A DNA stretch of 64,000 bases, from positions 1-64,000 of the forward strand of contig NZ_JABCJJ010000004.1 of NCBI RefSeq assembly GCF_012952065.1. Direction: 5' to 3'. The notes under the pieces were generated by a model. The model had not been told where the DNA came from. It was given only the letters and a program-made list of their open reading frames with translations, and did no database searches. Positions 34,597 to 43,641 of the stretch are shown one piece after another; position 1 is the stretch's first letter; each line of letters opens with the position of its first letter. Both the position numbers and the translations under genes were made by a program. This DNA is from Cellulomonas fimi. Lineage in GTDB: Bacteria; Actinomycetota; Actinomycetes; Actinomycetales; Cellulomonadaceae.

Positions 34597-35658
34597 ATGT
34601 CCACGTCGTCGACCCAGCCGGCCGCTGCCTCCCCTCTCGTCGTGCGCGCGGCCGCGCCACGCACCGTCCCGACGCCCGCGCCGGTGGCCGGGCTCGTCTG
34701 GCGGCCCCTGACCCTGGCCGACGCCACCGCTCTGACCGCGCTGGTCGGCCGCGTCGAGGATGCCGACGAGCCGCCGTACCGCACCTCGCCGGACGAGGTG
34801 CTCGAGTGGCTCGAGGGTTCGTGGAAGGACCTGGCGCGCGACACGCTGGGCGCCGTCGAGCCCGACGGCACGCTCCGGGCGTTCGGCTTCGCCGAGGTGT
34901 CACCCGGTGACGTCAGCATCATCCGGGCGTACCTCCACGGCGGCGTCGACCCGGCCCGCCGCGGGCAGGGGATCGGGCGGGGCCTGCTGCACTGGCTCGA
35001 CGCCCGGGGCCGGCAGCTCCTGGTCGAGAGCGGGCGGGACGCCCCTGCGCGGCTGATGACGTTCCTCGAGAACGACTCGGAGGCCGAGCGACGGCTGTAC
35101 GCGGCGGGCGGGTTCGCGCCGCGGCGGTGGTACACGACGATGCGTCGCGACCTCGCGACGCCGTCCCCGCAGGCATCGCTCGCGTCCGGGCTGCGACTGG
35201 TGCCGTGGGGCGAGGAGCTCGACGACGCCGTCCGGCTCGCGCACAACGAGGCCTTCGCCGACCACTGGGGCAGCCAGCCACGGACGGCCGAGCAGTGGCG
35301 ATCCGGCCGTCCGGCGTTCGCCCCCGGGTGGAGCTTCGCGGTGCTGGACGACGACGCGGCCGAGGACGGGCGCCCCGCCGTCGCCGGCTACCTCATGTCG
35401 GCCCGGTTCGAGCACGACTGGCCGGTGCGCGGGTACACGTTCGGCTACGTGAGCCAGCTCGGCGTCCGGCGGCCGTGGCGCGGCCGGGGTGTCGCCGTCG
35501 CGCTCCTCGCGGCCGCGATGGACGCGTACCGCGCCGACGGGCTCGAGCACGCGGTGCTCGACGTCGACACGGAGAACCCGACGGGCGCGCACGGGCTGTA
35601 CGCGCGCGTGGGGTTCGAGCCCACGAGCGGGTCGGTAATGTACTCGATCGAGATCTGA
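34597..35658 (+). CDS. Tandem GNAT acetyltransferase
   Basis: This 353-residue protein has two GNAT folds: about 35-185 (acetyl-CoA loop 'RRGQGIGRGLL') and about 205-353 ('RRPWRGRGVAVALL'). The two-domain layout resembles mycothiol synthase MshD, but the diagnostic MshD residues cannot be confirmed by eye, so the substrate is open. TACCGT (34585-34590) lies 6 nt before the ATG at 34597, so the mRNA is probably leaderless. It is convergent with parC; the 44-bp gap is a GC-rich CCCGG-repeat stretch with no clean hairpin. Confidence 0.85.
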   Translation: MSTSSTQPAAASPLVVRAAAPRTVPTPAPVAGLVWRPLTLADATALTALVGRVEDADEPPYRTSPDEVLEWLEGSWKDLARDTLGAVEPDGTLRAFGFAEVSPGDVSIIRAYLHGGVDPARRGQGIGRGLLHWLDARGRQLLVESGRDAPARLMTFLENDSEAERRLYAAGGFAPRRWYTTMRRDLATPSPQASLASGLRLVPWGEELDDAVRLAHNEAFADHWGSQPRTAEQWRSGRPAFAPGWSFAVLDDDAAEDGRPAVAGYLMSARFEHDWPVRGYTFGYVSQLGVRRPWRGRGVAVALLAAAMDAYRADGLEHAVLDVDTENPTGAHGLYARVGFEPTSGSVMYSIEI

Positions 35659-35702
35659 CCGGGCCCAGCCCGGCCAGACCCGGCCCGGCCCGCGGCGTCA
35701 GG

Positions 35703-38177
35703 TCAGCCGATCGCGTGCACCGGCGCGGGCAGCGCGACTCCGGACCCGTCGCGGCGCGGGTCCACCGGAGGCAGCTCGAGCGGCTGCCCCGCCGACCCCA
35801 CGGCGCGCGGGGGAGCGAGCCCGACCCACGCGAGCAGGAGCGTGTCCTCGCCCTTGAGGAAGCGGTGCGCACGCACGCCGCCGGTGGCGCGCCCCTTCCC
35901 CGGGTACGCCGCCAGGGGGGTCGTCTTGACCGCACCGGGCTGCGTGCCCGGCAGGGCAGACCGGGAGCCGGCGACGGTCACCACGGCGTACTCGTGCTCG
36001 TCCGCGCCCTCGGGCACAGGCGCCGTGACACCGAAGAAGACCACCTGCTGCCCCTCCGGGAGCTTCATCCCCGCCATGCCGGCGGCCGCACGGCCCTGCG
36101 GGCGGACCGACGACGCGGAGAAGTGCAGGAGCGACGCCTCCGAGCTGATGAGCACGAGCTCGTCGGCGTCTGTCGCGGCTCCCGCGCCGACCACCTCGTC
36201 ACCGTCCTTGAGCGCGATGACGTCCCACGCGTCCTTGTTCGACGGCGCGTCGCCCGGCGCCACGCGCTTCACGACGCCCGACGCCGTCCCGAGCGCGAGC
36301 GTCGGCGCACCCTGGTCGAGCGAGGACAGGGCGATGACCCGCTCGCCCGGCAGCAGCGCCAGGACCTCGCTCACCGGCACGCCGCCCGACAGGCTCGGCG
36401 GGCCGTCGGTTGGCGGCAGCCCCGGGAGGTCGAGCATCGGGAGCCGCACCAGCCGACCGCGCGAGGTCACGGCACCGATCTCGCCGCGCGTCGTCGTCGG
36501 CACGACGGTCCGCAGCACGTCGTGCTTGTGGCGGGCGCCTACCCGCGCCGGTGGACGGTCGTCGGAGGTGCGCGCGAGGAGACCGGTCCCGGACAGGAGG
36601 GCCCAGCACGGCGTGTCCTCGATCTCGAGGGGGGTCGCCGTCCGGGCCGAGGCAGCCACCGGGCCGCCGCCGCCCGCCGAGTCGAGCAGGATGGTCCGGC
36701 GTGGCGTGCCGTGCAGGCGCGCAACCTCCGCCATCTCGTCCGAGACCATCGTGCGCAGGAGGGCGTCGTCGGCCAGGACCGCCTCGAGCTCCGCGATCTC
36801 CTCGGCGAGCTGGGACTGCTCCTTCTCGAGCTCGATCCGCGAGAACCTGGTGAGCCGGCGCAGGCGCAGCTCGAGGATGTACTCGGCCTGCGCCTCGGAC
36901 AGGTCGAAGACGTCGCGCAGCCGGGTCCGCGCCGCGTCGCCGTCGTCCGACGTGCGGATGACCTGGATGACCTCGTCGATGTCGAGGATCGCGACGAGCA
37001 GCCCCTCGACGAGGTGCAACCGCTCCTGCCGCTTCGCGAGGCGGAAGCGCGAGCGACGCCGCACGACGTCGATCCGGTGCTCGACCCAGACCACCAGAAG
37101 CTCACGGAGGCCGAGGGTGCGCGGCTGACCGTCGACGAGCGCGACGTTGTTGATGTTGAACGCGTCCTCGAGCGGCGTGTACCGGTAGAGCTGCTCGAGC
37201 ACGGCCTCGGGGTTGAACCCGGTCTTCACCTCGATGACGAGCCGGAGACCGTGCGAGCGGTCCGTCAGGTCGACGACGCTCGTGATGCCCGTGAGCTTCT
37301 TGGCCTGGACGCCCTCCTTGATCTTCTCGATCACGCGCTCGGGGCCCACCATGGACGGCAGCTCGGTGACGACGACGCCCTTGCGCCGAGGGGTGACGTT
37401 CTCGATCCGGCTCGTGGCCCGCGTGCGGAACGCGCCGCGGCCGGTCCGGTAGGCGTCGCGCACGCCGTCGAGCCCGATGATCTTGCCGCCGCCCGGCAGG
37501 TCGGGCCCGGGCACGAACCGCATGAGGTCCTCGAGCGTGGCCTCGGGGTGCGCGACCAGGTGGCGCGCCGCCGCGACGACCTCGACGAGGTTGTGCGGGG
37601 CCATGTTCGTGGCCATCCCCACCGCGATGCCCGACGCACCGTTGACCAGGAGGTTGGGGATCGCCGCGGGCAGCACCTCGGGCTGCATCAGCTTGTTGTC
37701 GTAGTTCGGCACGAAGTCGACGACGTCCTCGTCGAGCCCCGTCGTCATCACGAGCGCGGCGGGCGCCTGCCGCGCCTCGGTGTACCGCGGGGCGGCCGGG
37801 CCGTCGTCGAGCGAGCCGAAGTTCCCGTGCCCGTCGACCAGCGGGAGCCGCAGGGCGAAGGGCTGCGCGAGGCGGACGAGCGTGTCGTAGATCGAGGCGT
37901 CACCGTGCGGGTGCAGCTTGCCCATCACCTCGCCGACGACGCGCGCCGACTTCACGTGCGCACGGTCCGGGCGCAGGCCCATCTCGGCCATCTGGAAGAG
38001 GATGCGGCGCTGCACCGGCTTGAGGCCGTCGCGCGCGTCCGGGAGAGCGCGCGCGTAGATCACCGAGTACGCGTACTCGAGGAAGGAGCCCTGCATCTCG
38101 GTCGAGACGTCGATGTCGACGATGGTCTCGGTGAAGTCCTCGGGCAGGGGCGCGGGGGTGGCGGTACGGCGCGCCAT
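35703..38177 (-). CDS. parC: DNA topoisomerase IV subunit A
   Basis: This 824-residue DNA-cleaving subunit pairs with ParE. The catalytic Tyr is in AAPRYTEAR, and the quinolone-determining region reads HPHGDASIYD, with Ala at the position of E. coli GyrA Ser83, as is common in actinobacteria and linked to lower quinolone affinity. The C-terminal beta-pinwheel carries a degenerate GyrA box (PQGRAAAGMAG), which favours ParC over GyrA. The ATG at 38177 (MARRTATP) is family-typical. An ATG at 38228 with a nearby GGGGAG is an alternative that would add 17 residues. Confidence 0.92.
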   Translation of the reverse strand: MARRTATPAPLPEDFTETIVDIDVSTEMQGSFLEYAYSVIYARALPDARDGLKPVQRRILFQMAEMGLRPDRAHVKSARVVGEVMGKLHPHGDASIYDTLVRLAQPFALRLPLVDGHGNFGSLDDGPAAPRYTEARQAPAALVMTTGLDEDVVDFVPNYDNKLMQPEVLPAAIPNLLVNGASGIAVGMATNMAPHNLVEVVAAARHLVAHPEATLEDLMRFVPGPDLPGGGKIIGLDGVRDAYRTGRGAFRTRATSRIENVTPRRKGVVVTELPSMVGPERVIEKIKEGVQAKKLTGITSVVDLTDRSHGLRLVIEVKTGFNPEAVLEQLYRYTPLEDAFNINNVALVDGQPRTLGLRELLVVWVEHRIDVVRRRSRFRLAKRQERLHLVEGLLVAILDIDEVIQVIRTSDDGDAARTRLRDVFDLSEAQAEYILELRLRRLTRFSRIELEKEQSQLAEEIAELEAVLADDALLRTMVSDEMAEVARLHGTPRRTILLDSAGGGGPVAASARTATPLEIEDTPCWALLSGTGLLARTSDDRPPARVGARHKHDVLRTVVPTTTRGEIGAVTSRGRLVRLPMLDLPGLPPTDGPPSLSGGVPVSEVLALLPGERVIALSSLDQGAPTLALGTASGVVKRVAPGDAPSNKDAWDVIALKDGDEVVGAGAATDADELVLISSEASLLHFSASSVRPQGRAAAGMAGMKLPEGQQVVFFGVTAPVPEGADEHEYAVVTVAGSRSALPGTQPGAVKTTPLAAYPGKGRATGGVRAHRFLKGEDTLLLAWVGLAPPRAVGSAGQPLELPPVDPRRDGSGVALPAPVHAIG

Positions 38178-38289
38178 GGGTGATGCGGCTCCTCGAGTGA
38201 CGTCGACGGCGTGGTGTCCGTCGGTCATTGTCTCCCCAACCGGCGCAGGTGGTGGTCAGGCGCGCGGTCGCGGCCCCTAACCTGGAGCC

Positions 38290-41136
38290 ATGGCCAGCCC
38301 CGACGCCGTGCCCCCCGCGGCCGACGCGCCCGCGATCGACGCGGCGAGCGCGCCGTACCCGGCCGGCTGGGAGGCCGACGTCGTGCTGCGTGACGGCGGG
38401 ACGGCGCACCTGCGACCGATCGCCCCGACGGACGCCGACGCCCTGCAGGCGTTCCACGTGGCCCAGTCCGAGCGGTCGACGTACCTGCGCTTCTTCGCGC
38501 CGCTGAGCAGGCTGTCGGAGCGGGACCTCGCGCGGTTCACCATCGTCGACCACCACGACCGGGTCGCGCTGATCGCGGTGCAGGACCTGCCGGCGGCCGC
38601 CCCGGGCGCGGACGAGCAGCCCACCGAGCAGATCATCGGCGTCGCGCGCTACGACCGCGTCGGACCCGACGCGGCCGAGGTGGCGTTCAACATCGCCGAC
38701 GCGCACCACGGCCGGGGGCTCGGCTCGGTCCTGCTCGAGCACCTCGCCGCAGCGGCGCGCGAGCGGGGTGTCCGCCGGTTCACCGCCGAGGTGCTGCCGC
38801 AGAACGGCCGGATGATCGCGGTGTTCCGGGAGGCGGGCTTCGACGTCGCGCAGACCGTCGACGACGGCGTCGTCACGGTGTCGTTCGACATCGACCCGAC
38901 CGACCGGTCCCAAGCCGTGATGGCGGACCGCGAGCACCGCGCGGAGGCCCGCAGCGTGCAGGGGGTGATGTCGGCCCGCTCGGTGCTGCTGGTCGGCTCG
39001 CCGGGCGCCGCGCCCGGCTCGGTGCTCGACCGGCTCGTCCGGCGGGGAGCGCACAGCCTCACGACCGGGGGGACCCGGGTCCTGCACGTCGTCGGGCTGC
39101 GGGCCGAGGACATCCCGCAGGCCCCCGCGGGCGGTCCGGAGGTGCGGAGCTGGGACCGGGTCGAGGACGTCCCGGGTCCGGTCGAGCTCGCGGTCGTGGC
39201 GCTGCCGGCCGCCGACGTCGTGGTGGTCGTGCGCCGGCTGCGGCCGCTCGGGGTCCGTGGCGTCGTCGTCCTGTCGACCGGGTTCGCCGAGACCGGCGGC
39301 ACCGGGCTCGCGCTGCAGCGGGCGCTCGTGCGTACGGCGCACGCGGGTGGGATGCGACTCGTGGGGCCCGCCTCGTACGGCTTCTTCGACGCGGCGGCCG
39401 ACCCGCCGTTCAACGCCTCGCTCGCCGCGGACCTCCCGCCGCCCGGTGAGCTGGGGCTGTTCTGCCAGTCGGCGCCGATGGCCGTGCCGATCCTCAACTC
39501 CGTCGCGAACCGCAACCTCGGCGTGTCGTCGTTCTTCTCTGCCGGCCACCGCGCGGACGTGTCCGGCAACGACCTCATGCAGTTCTGGCAGGAGGACCCC
39601 GCCACCTCGGTTGCGGGCCTCTACCTCGAGTCGATCGGGAATCCCCGCAAGTTCTCGCGGATCGCGCGCCGGCTGGCCGCGGTGAAACCCGTGATCGTCG
39701 TGACCGCGGGGCAGTCAGGACAGGTCGTGCCGCCCGGGCACGCCGTGCGCGCGACGAGGTCGCCGCGCCGCACGCTCGAGGAGATGTTCCGGCAGTCGGG
39801 CGTGATCCGCGCGCAGAACACGCACCGGATGCTCGACATCGCGCAGCTCGTCGCCCACCAGCCCCTGCCGCGCGGCCGCCGGGTCGGCATCGTCGGCAGC
39901 GCGTCGTCGATGGTCGCGCTCGTGGCGGAGGCAGCCGCGTCGGCCGGCCTCGACCACGAGGGGCGCGTGGTGCTCTACTCCGAGGACGCCGACCAGACCA
40001 CGCTCACGGCCGAGCTCGATGCGCTCTACCGGGACGGGAGCTGCGACGTCGTCGTCGTGGTGCAGGTCCCGACCGTGGGGACCAGCTCACCGCGGCTCGT
40101 GCGCGCCGTGGCGGCGGCCGCCGCGGGCTCCGGTGTCGCCACGGTGGCGTGCGTGCTCGGGCTGCACGGGATCACCGACGACCTGACGGCGGCGGCCCCG
40201 GACGAGCCGGCGGTCGCGACCCCGCCGCACGACGTGGCGCAGGCGGACGAGACGGCGCCCGCCCGTCGTCGGTGGACCGTTCCCGCCTACTCGACCCCCG
40301 AGGGGGCCGTCGTCGCGCTCGGCGCGGTGGCGCGCTACGCCGCCTGGCGTGCCGCGGACCGGGGTCAGCCCGTCCACCCGCCGGGGATCGACCGCGTGCG
40401 TGCCCGCGCGATCGTCGCCGCTCACCTGCGTGGGCGACAGGGCCGCGGCCCGGTCCCGCTCGGCCCGGCGGCTGCCCTCGAGCTGCTCGCGTGCTACGGC
40501 ATCGACGTGTGGACGGGCATCACCGTCGCCGGCGTGGACGAGGCGGTCGCGGCGGCCGAGGAGCTCGGCTGGCCGGTCGCCCTCAAGAGCACGTCGCCGC
40601 TCCTGCGCCACCGTGCCGACCTGGGGGGCGTCCGCCTCGACCTCGGTGACGTGGAGGACCTGCGCGGCGCGTACGCGCACCTGCGGGAGCGGGCCGCGCA
40701 GGTGGGCGCGACCGACGCGCCCCTCGAGGTGCAGCGGATGGCGCCGTCGGGCGTGGCCTGCGTGATCCGCAGCGCCGAGGACCCGCTGTTCGGCCCGGTC
40801 GTGTCGTTCGGTCTCGCGGGCGACGCGGTCGACCTGCTCGACGACGTCGCGTACGGCATCCCGCCGCTCACCGACGTCGACGTCGCCGAGCTCGTGCGGT
40901 CCGCACGCGCGTCGCCCCGTCTCTTCGGGTACCGCGGGCTGCCGTCCGCCGACGTCACCGCTCTCGAGGACGTGCTCGCGCGCGTCTCGGTGCTGGCGGC
41001 GGACCTCCCCGAGGTGCGGAGCCTCGAGCTGCACCCGGTCGTGGTCGCCGAGAGGGGCGCGGCGGTGCTCTCCGCGCGCGTGCAGGTCGAGGAGGCGACG
41101 CGCGCCGACGGCTCGCGCCGGTCGCTGCCGGCATGA
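38290..41136 (+). CDS. Pat-like protein acetyltransferase: GNAT fused to an ADP-forming acyl-CoA synthetase module
   Basis: This 948-residue protein has an N-terminal GNAT domain (about 30-205; acetyl-CoA loop 'HHGRGLGSVLLEHL'), then a CoA-binding Rossmann domain (about 225-355), a succinyl-CoA-ligase-like domain (about 355-650) and an ATP-grasp domain (about 710-930). This is the layout of lysine acetyltransferases that control acetyl-CoA synthetase, in the version with GNAT at the N-terminus. The usual SQSG phosphate loop of the ligase module reads CQSAPMA, so catalysis by that module is unlikely and a sensing role is inferred. TAACCT (38278-38283) lies 6 nt before the ATG, indicating a leaderless mRNA. 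Confidence 0.85.
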   Translation: MASPDAVPPAADAPAIDAASAPYPAGWEADVVLRDGGTAHLRPIAPTDADALQAFHVAQSERSTYLRFFAPLSRLSERDLARFTIVDHHDRVALIAVQDLPAAAPGADEQPTEQIIGVARYDRVGPDAAEVAFNIADAHHGRGLGSVLLEHLAAAARERGVRRFTAEVLPQNGRMIAVFREAGFDVAQTVDDGVVTVSFDIDPTDRSQAVMADREHRAEARSVQGVMSARSVLLVGSPGAAPGSVLDRLVRRGAHSLTTGGTRVLHVVGLRAEDIPQAPAGGPEVRSWDRVEDVPGPVELAVVALPAADVVVVVRRLRPLGVRGVVVLSTGFAETGGTGLALQRALVRTAHAGGMRLVGPASYGFFDAAADPPFNASLAADLPPPGELGLFCQSAPMAVPILNSVANRNLGVSSFFSAGHRADVSGNDLMQFWQEDPATSVAGLYLESIGNPRKFSRIARRLAAVKPVIVVTAGQSGQVVPPGHAVRATRSPRRTLEEMFRQSGVIRAQNTHRMLDIAQLVAHQPLPRGRRVGIVGSASSMVALVAEAAASAGLDHEGRVVLYSEDADQTTLTAELDALYRDGSCDVVVVVQVPTVGTSSPRLVRAVAAAAAGSGVATVACVLGLHGITDDLTAAAPDEPAVATPPHDVAQADETAPARRRWTVPAYSTPEGAVVALGAVARYAAWRAADRGQPVHPPGIDRVRARAIVAAHLRGRQGRGPVPLGPAAALELLACYGIDVWTGITVAGVDEAVAAAEELGWPVALKSTSPLLRHRADLGGVRLDLGDVEDLRGAYAHLRERAAQVGATDAPLEVQRMAPSGVACVIRSAEDPLFGPVVSFGLAGDAVDLLDDVAYGIPPLTDVDVAELVRSARASPRLFGYRGLPSADVTALEDVLARVSVLAADLPEVRSLELHPVVVAERGAAVLSARVQVEEATRADGSRRSLPA

Positions 41137-41176
41137 GCGAGATGACCGCCTGCCCGCGGGGTGGAAGGATGCACGG

Positions 41177-41752
41177 GTGACCGGAACCACCACCGACCTG
41201 CGCCAGGACCTCGACCGTGCGGGCTACTACCCCGACCTCGTCGCCGACGTGCTCGACGTCGCCCTGGCGGACGAGACCGTCGTCGCGCACCTCGTGCACC
41301 CGGAGACGACGTTCGACGCCGACGAGGTGCGCCGGCACGTGACCGTGCTGGTGCTGACGCCCACCCGGCTCGTGGTCTCGCACGTCGACGACCACCCGGC
41401 CGACAGCCACCACCCGGCGGCGAGCGCGTCGGCGACCACCGAGGCCGTGCCGCTGGCCGAGCTGCGCTCGGTCGCGCTCACCCACGTGATCGCGTCGCCC
41501 GCGACGCACGAGACCGGGACGGGACCGGCCGAGCTCACGCTCGCGATCGGCTGGGGCGCGGTCTCACGGATCGACCTCGAGCCGGCCACGTGCCCGGACC
41601 CGGCCTGCGAGGCGGACCACGGCCTGACCGGGTCGATGACGCCTGACGACATCGTCGTGCGGATCAGCGCCCAGGCGGAGGGTCCCGGTGCGGTCCGGGC
41701 GGCGGTCGACTTCGCGCGCACGCTGTCGGCGGCCAGCTCGCGCACCCGATGA
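41177..41752 (+). CDS. DUF5998 family protein
   Basis: This 191-residue actinobacterial protein starts 'TDLRQDLDRAGYYPDLVADVLDVAL', typical of DUF5998. It has 'HPETTFDADEVRRHVTVLVLTP' and a 'CPDPACEADHG' segment, which might bind a metal. No membrane helix is present and the function is unknown. The GTG at 41177 follows a GGAAGGAT stretch that could act either as a Shine-Dalgarno or as a weak -10 (AAGGAT, 6 nt upstream). Its stop overlaps the start of the phosphatase-fold gene (ATGA), so the two are coupled. Confidence 0.8.
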   Translation: MTGTTTDLRQDLDRAGYYPDLVADVLDVALADETVVAHLVHPETTFDADEVRRHVTVLVLTPTRLVVSHVDDHPADSHHPAASASATTEAVPLAELRSVALTHVIASPATHETGTGPAELTLAIGWGAVSRIDLEPATCPDPACEADHGLTGSMTPDDIVVRISAQAEGPGAVRAAVDFARTLSAASSRTR

Positions 41753-42957
41753 GCGACGCGGGGCGCACGCCCGTCGGGGCACGCCCGCTGCCCGACCTGG
41801 CCCAGGCAGGGCTGGTCGCACCCCGGTACGGTCGCGGCTCCCTCGGGGCCGTGCTGCCGGCGGTGGCCGACGCGCTCGGCGTCGAGGTCACCACCGGGGT
41901 CGGCACCGGTGCGCACGCGCGGTCCCTCCTCGGCCTGCCCACGGTCCAGCGGGCCGTCGTCGTGCTCGTGGACGGGCTCGGGCACCTGAACCTGAGCGAG
42001 CGCTCGGGGCACGCGCCGTTCCTGCGCTCGCTGCTCGACGCGGGGACGGTCCTCGCCACCGGGTTCCCCTCGACCACCGCAGCCGCGATGGGCCTGTTCG
42101 GCACCGGCACGGGTCCCGGCCGCACGGCCATGGTCGGCTACACCGCGCGCAACCCCGCGACGAGGGCTCTCGGGAACCTCGTGTCGTGGGACGGGCTCGG
42201 TGACCCCCGCGAGTGGCAGCGGGAGCCGACGATCTTCGAGAGCGTCGCGGCGGCGGGAATCCCGGTGACGTCGGTCGGCCCCGCGCGCTTCGCAGGGTCG
42301 GGGCTGACGGAGGCCGCCCTGCGTGGTGGCGGCTACCACCGCGCCGAGCGGCTCTCCGACCGGGTCGACGCCGCTGTCTACGAGCTCATGGGCCCGGCCC
42401 TCGTCTACCTGTACTGGGGCGAGGTCGACAAGGCGGGCCACCACTTCGGTCCGGGCTCGTGGCAGTGGGGAGACGAGCTGGGCGCCCTCGACCGCGAGCT
42501 GGCCCGCCTGGCCAGGGCGCTCCCGCCGGGCACGTCCATGGTCGTCACGGCGGACCACGGCATGGTCGCCGTCGACCCGGCTCGACGGTGGGACGTCGCG
42601 CGCACCCCGGCGCTGTCCGACGGCGTCGAGCTCGTCGCGGGGGAGCCGCGCGCCCTGCACGTGCACACCACGTCGGGCACGCTCGCCGCCGCGGACGACG
42701 TCGCCGACCGCTGGCGCGCGACGCTCGGCGACGCGGCCGTCGTCGCCACGCGCGACGACGCGATCGCGGCGGGGTGGTTCGGACCCGTCTCCGAGCACGT
42801 GCGGCCCCTCCTCGGTGACGTCGTCGCGGCGATGACCGGCAGGGCCACTGTCGTCGACTCCCGGACGCAGACCGCCGCCTCGATGGAGCTGCTCGGCGTC
42901 CACGGCTCGTTCACGCCCGAGGAGATGCACGTCCCGCTCCTCGTGGTGCACCGGTAG
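41749..42957 (+). CDS. Alkaline-phosphatase-fold phosphodiesterase/nucleotide pyrophosphatase
   Basis: This 402-residue protein belongs to the type I phosphodiesterase/nucleotide pyrophosphatase superfamily. Metal and nucleophile sites are readable: Asp in 'VVLVDGLGHLN', Thr in 'GFPSTTAAAM', Asp and His in 'WGEVDKAGHHFG', Asp and His in 'TADHGMVAV', and His in 'GVHGSFTPEEM'. It lacks a signal peptide, so it acts in the cytoplasm on an unknown phosphodiester. It is coupled to DUF5998 by a 4-bp overlap and ends 17 bp before thymidine kinase, forming a three-gene operon. Confidence 0.88.
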   Translation: MSDAGRTPVGARPLPDLAQAGLVAPRYGRGSLGAVLPAVADALGVEVTTGVGTGAHARSLLGLPTVQRAVVVLVDGLGHLNLSERSGHAPFLRSLLDAGTVLATGFPSTTAAAMGLFGTGTGPGRTAMVGYTARNPATRALGNLVSWDGLGDPREWQREPTIFESVAAAGIPVTSVGPARFAGSGLTEAALRGGGYHRAERLSDRVDAAVYELMGPALVYLYWGEVDKAGHHFGPGSWQWGDELGALDRELARLARALPPGTSMVVTADHGMVAVDPARRWDVARTPALSDGVELVAGEPRALHVHTTSGTLAAADDVADRWRATLGDAAVVATRDDAIAAGWFGPVSEHVRPLLGDVVAAMTGRATVVDSRTQTAASMELLGVHGSFTPEEMHVPLLVVHR

Positions 42958-42974
42958 CCCGGAGGCGACGGGCC

Positions 42975-43622
42975 GTGGCAGAGCTCGCGTTCTTCTCCGG
43001 GACGATGGACAGCGGCAAGTCGACCCTGGCGCTGCAGATGGACCACAACCACGCGGCGCGCGGCCGCGGCGGGGTGATCTTCACGCGCAACGACCGCGCG
43101 GGGACGGACGTGCTCTCCTCGCGTCTCGGCCTGCGGACGGCGGCGTACGAAGTCGGTGACGCCACCGACTTCTGGGCCGAGGTGGTCACGCGCCGCATGC
43201 GGGGCGACCGGGTGGACTACCTCATCTGCGACGAGGCGCAGTTCTACTCGCCGACGCAGGTCGAGCAGCTGGCCAGGTTGGTCGACGAGATGGGTGTCGA
43301 CGTGTTCGCGTTCGGCATCACGGCAGACTTCCGGACCCGGCTGTTCCCCGGGTCGCAGCGCCTGATCGAGCTCGCCGACCGGGTCGAGGAGCTCCAGGTC
43401 CAGGCGCTGTGCTGGTGCGGTGCGAGGGCCACGCACAACGCCCGCACCGTCGACGGCATCATGGTGGTCGAGGGCGCTCAGGTCGTGGTCGGCGACACCG
43501 AGGCGGACCCGGGCGAGGTCGCGTACGAGGTGCTGTGCCGCCGCCACCACATGCGTCGCATGACGTCAGTCGCGGCACGCGTCGCGTCACCGTCGGCGCA
43601 GACCCTCGACCTCGACGTCTGA
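42975..43622 (+). CDS. tdk: Thymidine kinase, type II
   Basis: It phosphorylates thymidine in the salvage pathway. The 215-residue enzyme has the P-loop GTMDSGKST (about 9-17), the 'DEAQFYS' carboxylate motif, and a zinc site formed by 'CWCG' and the C-terminal 'CRRHH'. The GTG at 42975 follows GGAGG. It is the last gene of the DUF5998-phosphatase-tdk group and is convergent with sepH, leaving 19 bp between stops. Confidence 0.94.
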   Translation: MAELAFFSGTMDSGKSTLALQMDHNHAARGRGGVIFTRNDRAGTDVLSSRLGLRTAAYEVGDATDFWAEVVTRRMRGDRVDYLICDEAQFYSPTQVEQLARLVDEMGVDVFAFGITADFRTRLFPGSQRLIELADRVEELQVQALCWCGARATHNARTVDGIMVVEGAQVVVGDTEADPGEVAYEVLCRRHHMRRMTSVAARVASPSAQTLDLDV

Positions 43623-43641
43623 GGGCTCCTGGAGCCGGCGG

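Noticed and set aside
35127-38183. Plus-strand frame of about 1000 codons opposite parC
   Set aside because: No domain or start signal, and parC on the other strand has all catalytic motifs.
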